Shown here: in pieces, positions 60,347-64,000 of the stretch
Layout of the letters: each line of letters starts with the position of its first letter
Position numbering within the stretch: position 1 is the first letter of the stretch
Source: Nonomuraea glycinis
Lineage (GTDB): Bacteria > Actinomycetota > Actinomycetes > Streptosporangiales > Streptosporangiaceae
Direction of reading: 5' to 3'
DNA length: 64,000 nt
Assembly (NCBI RefSeq): GCF_014646515.1
Contig: NZ_BMNK01000018.1
Location: 62,001-126,000 of the forward strand
Notes under the pieces: model-generated
What the model was told of the DNA's origin: nothing
Databases searched by the model: none
What the model saw: the letters and a program-made list of their open reading frames with translations, nothing else
Translations under genes and position numbers: made by a program

Positions 60347-61315
60347 ATGTCGGGGGACAGGATCACGGGAGCCTTCATCGGGCTCGCCGTGGGTGACGCC
60401 GCGGGCTGGCCCGCGAGCAGGCACCGAGCGGCGCTGCACGCGCCCTGGAGCAGGCGGCTGCACCGCGAGCTGGACGTGTTCGCCGAGGAGCACCGGGTCA
60501 CCACGCTGCCGGTGCCGTTCGCGCTGAACCAGCCGGTCGGGCCGCTGGCCGTCGGCCCGTCCGACGACGCCGAGTGGCTGGCCTGGACGGTGCTCGGCCT
60601 CGACCGCCCGAGGGCGGAGGCGTTCAGGAGCCTGGCCGGGCGGACGGACATCAGGGCGCGCGTCTCGGTGGCGACCGCGCTGGACAACCTGGCCAGGGGC
60701 CTCGAACCGCCCGCCAGCGGGCACGACAACCCGCACCACTTCGACGACGCGGCCGCCATCAGGGCCGTCGCCTTCGGCGCACTCGGGAGAGACCCGCGCG
60801 AGGACGCCCAGGTGACCAACTCCGGCGACGGCGTGCTCGGCGCGCTGGCCGTCGCGGCGGCCGTGGCCGAGGCGGTGGCGACCGGCTCACCGGCCCGGAT
60901 GGTCGGCGCCGCGCTGGACGTACTGCCGGAAGAGACCGCCATCGGGCACAACGCGAGGCTGGCGCTGAAGGTCGCCCGTGCGGCGGGCGACCCGTTCGGC
61001 GCGGTGCCCGCGCTCGACGCGGCCCTGCTCGACCACGTCTACAGCTACGGGGTGGGCGCCGCGCAGACGGTGCCCGTGGCGCTGGCGCTGGCCGAGGTGG
61101 CGCAGGGCTCGCTCGGCCGGGCCGTACCGGCGGCCGCCTGCCTGGCGGCGCTGGCCGACTCCGCGCCCGCGCTGACCGGCGCGCTGACCGGCGCGTGCGG
61201 CGGGTACGGGGCCATCCCGGAGGGGTGGAGGGCGGCGGCGGGCACGCTCGCCGGCTGCTGTCTGCCCGAACTGACAGGCTTGGATCTCATGGACCTGACG
61301 GAGGGACTTTCATGA
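60347..61315 (+). CDS. ADP-ribosylglycohydrolase-family protein 2, degenerate metal site
   Basis: 322 residues. AFIGLAVGDAAGWPASRHRA opens the fold; the first metal motif is VGPSDDAEWLAW (S72-D73-D74). The C-terminal motif, GRDADT in relatives, aligns with ALADSAPALTGALTGACGG: the first Asp is Leu269, the second Asp271 is kept and Thr is Ser. One metal ligand is therefore missing. The protein may be inactive (a partner or sensor) or act with an altered centre. The gene lies 75 nt after glycohydrolase 1 and overlaps the next by ATGA. Confidence 0.88.
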   Translation: MSGDRITGAFIGLAVGDAAGWPASRHRAALHAPWSRRLHRELDVFAEEHRVTTLPVPFALNQPVGPLAVGPSDDAEWLAWTVLGLDRPRAEAFRSLAGRTDIRARVSVATALDNLARGLEPPASGHDNPHHFDDAAAIRAVAFGALGRDPREDAQVTNSGDGVLGALAVAAAVAEAVATGSPARMVGAALDVLPEETAIGHNARLALKVARAAGDPFGAVPALDAALLDHVYSYGVGAAQTVPVALALAEVAQGSLGRAVPAAACLAALADSAPALTGALTGACGGYGAIPEGWRAAAGTLAGCCLPELTGLDLMDLTEGLS

Positions 61316-62451
61316 CGCCGCTTGAGGACAGGGCGATCGGCTGCGTGGCGGGGGCGGCGGTCGGTGACGCGCTGGGCGGCGCCACCGAGGGCTGGACCCC
61401 CGAACAGATCGTGGGACGTTACGGCGGGCTGGTGGAGGGCATCGTGCCGCCGTTCAACGAGGACTGGCGCAACGCCCGCCCCATCGCGCCCTACCACAAG
61501 GGCGACGGCCACATCACCGACGACACCTTGATGACGCACGCGCTGATCCGCGTCTACGAGCAGGCGGGCGGCCACCTCGACGCCTACGCCGTGGCCGAGC
61601 ACCTGGTGCCCGAGCTGATGGGCAAGCGGCAGTGGGTCCCCGAGCTGGAGGCGGAGGCGCTGCTGCTGCAGCGGATCTTCCTCGCGGAGAAGTGGATCGT
61701 CGCCCGCCTGCACTACGGGCACGTCGACCCCCGCGAGGCCGGCGTCGGCAACATCGTCAACTGCGGCGCGGCCATGTACGTCGCGCCGGTCGGCATCGTG
61801 AACGCCGCCGACCCCGACGCCGCCTACGCCGAGGCCATCGACCTGACCGGCGCGCACCAGTCCAGCTACGGCCGCGAGGCCGCGGGCGTGATGGCGGCGG
61901 CCGTGGCCGAGGCCATGCGGCCGGGCGCCAGCGCCGACTCCGTGGTGGCGGCCTGCCTCCGGCTCGCCAGGGACGGCACCAGGGCGGCCATCGAGTCCGT
62001 CTGCGAGGCGGCCCGCGGCCTGGGCCACTGGGACGGCTCGTTCGCCGCCCTGCGCGCCGCCGTACGGCCCTACGACACGGTCGCCGACACCTACCGCGAC
62101 CAGGGGCTCGGCGCCCGCCGCCCGAGTCGTACGCACAGCATCGAGGAGCTGCCGCTGGCGCTGGGCTTCCTGGTGATCGCCAAGGGGGACTTCCGCGAGA
62201 CGGTGCTGGGCGGCGTGAACTACGGCCGGGACGCCGATTCGATAGCCTCGATGGGTGGCGCCATCGCCGGCGCGCTCGGCGGCCTCGCCTCCGTGCCGGC
62301 GGAGTGGGTCGAGCAGGTGGGCACGGCCAGCCGCACCGACCTGCTCACGCCGGGCCGGACGATCGCCGCGGTGGCGCGCCGGGTGCACGCCGACGACGTG
62401 GCCCGGCGCCGGGCGCACGAAGCCGCGTTCACCGACCTTCTGGAGACCTGA
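61312..62451 (+). CDS. ADP-ribosylglycohydrolase-family protein 3
   Basis: 379 residues starting in an ATGA overlap. CVAGAAVGDALGGATEGWTP opens it; motif GHITDDTLMTHAL (T69-D70-D71-T72) and motif GGVNYGRDADSIASMGGAIA (D307, D309, S310) form a complete two-metal site. The middle carries KWIVARLHYGHVDPREAGVG and VNCGAAMYVAPVGIVNAADP, the ARH core. It is predicted to be catalytically active on a ribosyl bond. It abuts gene 4 with no gap. Confidence 0.93.
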   Translation: MTPLEDRAIGCVAGAAVGDALGGATEGWTPEQIVGRYGGLVEGIVPPFNEDWRNARPIAPYHKGDGHITDDTLMTHALIRVYEQAGGHLDAYAVAEHLVPELMGKRQWVPELEAEALLLQRIFLAEKWIVARLHYGHVDPREAGVGNIVNCGAAMYVAPVGIVNAADPDAAYAEAIDLTGAHQSSYGREAAGVMAAAVAEAMRPGASADSVVAACLRLARDGTRAAIESVCEAARGLGHWDGSFAALRAAVRPYDTVADTYRDQGLGARRPSRTHSIEELPLALGFLVIAKGDFRETVLGGVNYGRDADSIASMGGAIAGALGGLASVPAEWVEQVGTASRTDLLTPGRTIAAVARRVHADDVARRRAHEAAFTDLLET

Positions 62452-63780
62452 ATGATCCGGCTCACCTGGGTGCAGCCTGAAGACCTGGTGGGGCACGAGC
62501 TCCGCCAGGCGGCCGAGGACGGCCGGGACGCCGGCCGGATCGCCGAGCGATGGCACGCCGAGGGCGGCCACGACGCCCCGCCCCGCGCCGGGGCCTCCGA
62601 GCCCGGCGCGCAGAAGCTCCGGCCGCTGGCCGAGCGGCTTCTGGACGAGCTGGACGCGATGGACTCGCCGCTGGACGAGCCGACGGACCTGATCGCCATC
62701 ATCGCCGCCTGCCCCGGCTGGCCGCAGCCGAGGCCCGGCCACGTCGCCTCCCGCGATCGCGTGCTCGGCGGCTGGCTGGGCCGCTCGGCCGGCTGCGTGC
62801 TGGGCAAGCCCGTGGAGAAGCTGCCGCGCGAAGGCGTCAGGGAGCTCGCCGAGGCCACCGGCAACTGGCCGATCCGCGGCTGGTTCACCGCCGAGGGCCT
62901 GCCGGACGAGGTCGCCGAGCGCTGGCCGTGGAACCGGCGCAGCGCCGTCAACTCCCTCGCCGAGAACATCGACGGCATCCCCGAGGACGACGACCTCAAC
63001 TACGCGCTGCTCGCCCTGTCCGTCCTGGAGCGGCACGGCCGCGGCTTCACCACCGACGACGTGGCCAAGCTCTGGCTGGACGAGCTGCCGGCCGGGCGCA
63101 CGTTCACCGCCGAGCGGGTCGCGTACCGCAACCTGCTGGCGGGCGTCGAGCCGCCGGAGACAGCCACCTACCGTAACCCGTTCAGGGAGTGGATCGGCGC
63201 GCTGATCAGGGCGGACGTGTACGGCTGGGTCAACCCCGGCGATCCGGGCACGGCCGCCGAGTACGCCTGGCGCGACGCCCGGCTCACCCACACCGCGAAC
63301 GGCGTCTACGGGGCGATGTTCGTCGCCGCCATGTGCGCCACCGCGCTGGTCGCCACCTCCGTGGAGGAGGTGGTGGCGGCCGGGCTGTCGGTGGTGCCGC
63401 CGCGCTCCCGCCTGCATCTCGCCGTACGGCAGGCGGCCGAGGACGCGGCCCGGGAGCCTGACTTCGAACGGGTCCTCGACCTGCTGCACGAACGCCACGG
63501 CGGCCTGCACTGGGTGCACACGATCAACAACGCCGCCCTGATCGCCGCCGCCCTCATCCACGGCGGCGGCGACTTCACCGCCTCCATCGCCGGCGCGGTC
63601 GCCGCGGGCTGGGACACCGACTCGGCCGGCGCGACGGTCGGCTCCGTCGTCGGGGCGCTGAACGGCGGCGTCCCCGGGCAGTGGACCATGCGCGACAGCC
63701 TCGCCAGCAGCCTGACCGGCTTCGACGGCATCGGGCTGGAGGAGCTGGCGCGCCGTACCCAGGAGATGATGCATCCATGA
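62452..63780 (+). CDS. ADP-ribosylglycohydrolase-family protein 4, long form
   Basis: 442 residues, about 60-90 longer than its relatives because of an N-terminal extension (about 1-100, acidic helices). The fold begins VLGGWLGRSAGCVLGKPVEK. The first metal motif reads GIPEDDDLNYALLALS (E178-D179-D180-D181) instead of TDDT, and the second is AGWDTDSAGATVGSVVGALN (D388, D390, S391). The pocket also contains VHTINNAALIAAALIHGGGD. An acidic variant motif suggests altered metal or substrate use. The start codon directly follows the previous stop. Confidence 0.9.
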   Translation: MIRLTWVQPEDLVGHELRQAAEDGRDAGRIAERWHAEGGHDAPPRAGASEPGAQKLRPLAERLLDELDAMDSPLDEPTDLIAIIAACPGWPQPRPGHVASRDRVLGGWLGRSAGCVLGKPVEKLPREGVRELAEATGNWPIRGWFTAEGLPDEVAERWPWNRRSAVNSLAENIDGIPEDDDLNYALLALSVLERHGRGFTTDDVAKLWLDELPAGRTFTAERVAYRNLLAGVEPPETATYRNPFREWIGALIRADVYGWVNPGDPGTAAEYAWRDARLTHTANGVYGAMFVAAMCATALVATSVEEVVAAGLSVVPPRSRLHLAVRQAAEDAAREPDFERVLDLLHERHGGLHWVHTINNAALIAAALIHGGGDFTASIAGAVAAGWDTDSAGATVGSVVGALNGGVPGQWTMRDSLASSLTGFDGIGLEELARRTQEMMHP

Positions 63781-64000
63781 TCACGGTCTTCGGCAGCGCG
63801 AACATGGACCTGGTGGCCTACGTCTCCAAGGCCCCTCAGCGGGGTGAGACGGTCACCGGGCGCGAGTTCCGGACGATCCCCGGCGGCAAGGGGGCCAACC
63901 AGGCCATCGCCGCCGCCAGAGCGGGCGCGAAGGTGACGTTCCTGGGCGCGGTGGGCGAGGACGCCTTCGGCGCCGAGATGCGCGACGCCCTCGCCGCCGC
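63777..64000 (+). CDS. rbsK: Ribokinase (start only, cut by window edge)
   Basis: 74 codons are visible, beginning in an ATGA overlap. ITVFGSANMDLVAYVSKAPQ, RGETVTGREFRTIPGGKGAN, QAIAAARAGAKVTFLGAVGE is the N-terminus of PfkB-family ribokinases, with the sugar-binding Asn-Met-Asp and the GGKGAN motif. It should phosphorylate ribose to ribose-5-phosphate. The ATP-binding and catalytic GAGD motifs lie outside the window. It is the final visible gene of the operon. Confidence 0.93.
   Translation, partial: MITVFGSANMDLVAYVSKAPQRGETVTGREFRTIPGGKGANQAIAAARAGAKVTFLGAVGEDAFGAEMRDALAA

Noticed and set aside
59126-63780. Toxin/antitoxin or NAD-dependent defence system based on ADP-ribosylation
   Set aside because: No ADP-ribosyltransferase gene is present, and the ABC transporter, LacI and ribokinase context fits catabolism better.

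Overview
This window is GC-rich DNA from a high-GC Gram-positive actinomycete. Several features point there: an actinobacterial integration host factor, a GlgC/GlgM pair of the GlgE type, a DUF574 methyltransferase, a deazaflavin-dependent nitroreductase-like protein, frequent GTG/TTG starts and an ABC sugar transporter without its own ATPase. The best fit is a Streptosporangiales or Streptomyces-like chromosome; the genus is inference. No prophage, insertion sequence, integrase, CRISPR array or rRNA was seen. All calls come from reading the sequence; no database search was run.

Layout. 1-1.3 kb: end of a mechanosensitive-channel-like gene, a decayed Lrp/AsnC relic and a tRNA cluster (Gly-Cys-Gly-Val, minus strand). 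1.4-7.7 kb: a peptidoglycan amidase with a probable c-di-AMP riboswitch leader, glmS with a small upstream gene, a DUF574 methyltransferase and a TctC-type lipoprotein. 7.7-12.3 kb: cobalamin riboswitch, nrdA, nrdB, MscS channel. 12.3-13.3 kb: a structured non-coding stretch, two unusual tRNA genes (Pro UGG and a short-variable-loop tRNA with anticodon CAG) and a His-rich exported peptide. 13.3-16.3 kb: divergent glgC/glgM. 16.3-31 kb: a metal-transporter-like protein, a 1415-residue TPR protein carrying three in-frame minisatellites, and regulator/enzyme pairs (WYL/epoxide hydrolase, GntR/MHS transporter). 31-44.5 kb: secreted paralogues, a secreted peptidase, alkB behind an SOS-like box, a MerR/quinone oxidoreductase pair, a second tRNA cluster (Gly-Cys-Val), dus, and PhyH/AraC. 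44.5-54.9 kb: DUF3516 helicase, acyltransferase, two-component system, mIHF, and a ROK/MFS divergent pair.

55.0-64.0 kb holds the most interesting unit: a LacI regulator, two CUT1 permeases, a binding lipoprotein, four different ADP-ribosylglycohydrolase-family proteins and a ribokinase. Most of these genes are joined by start/stop overlaps or very short gaps, and the operon runs off the window. The arrangement suggests import of a ribosylated compound, hydrolytic release of ribose by specialised ADP-ribosylglycohydrolase paralogues, and ribose phosphorylation. One paralogue has lost an Asp of the metal site and may be non-catalytic or altered in specificity.

Other regulatory highlights are a Shine-Dalgarno-sequestering hairpin flush with the nrdA start codon, a near-consensus actinobacterial LexA box 22 bp before alkB, and palindromes in several regulator/target intergenic regions.
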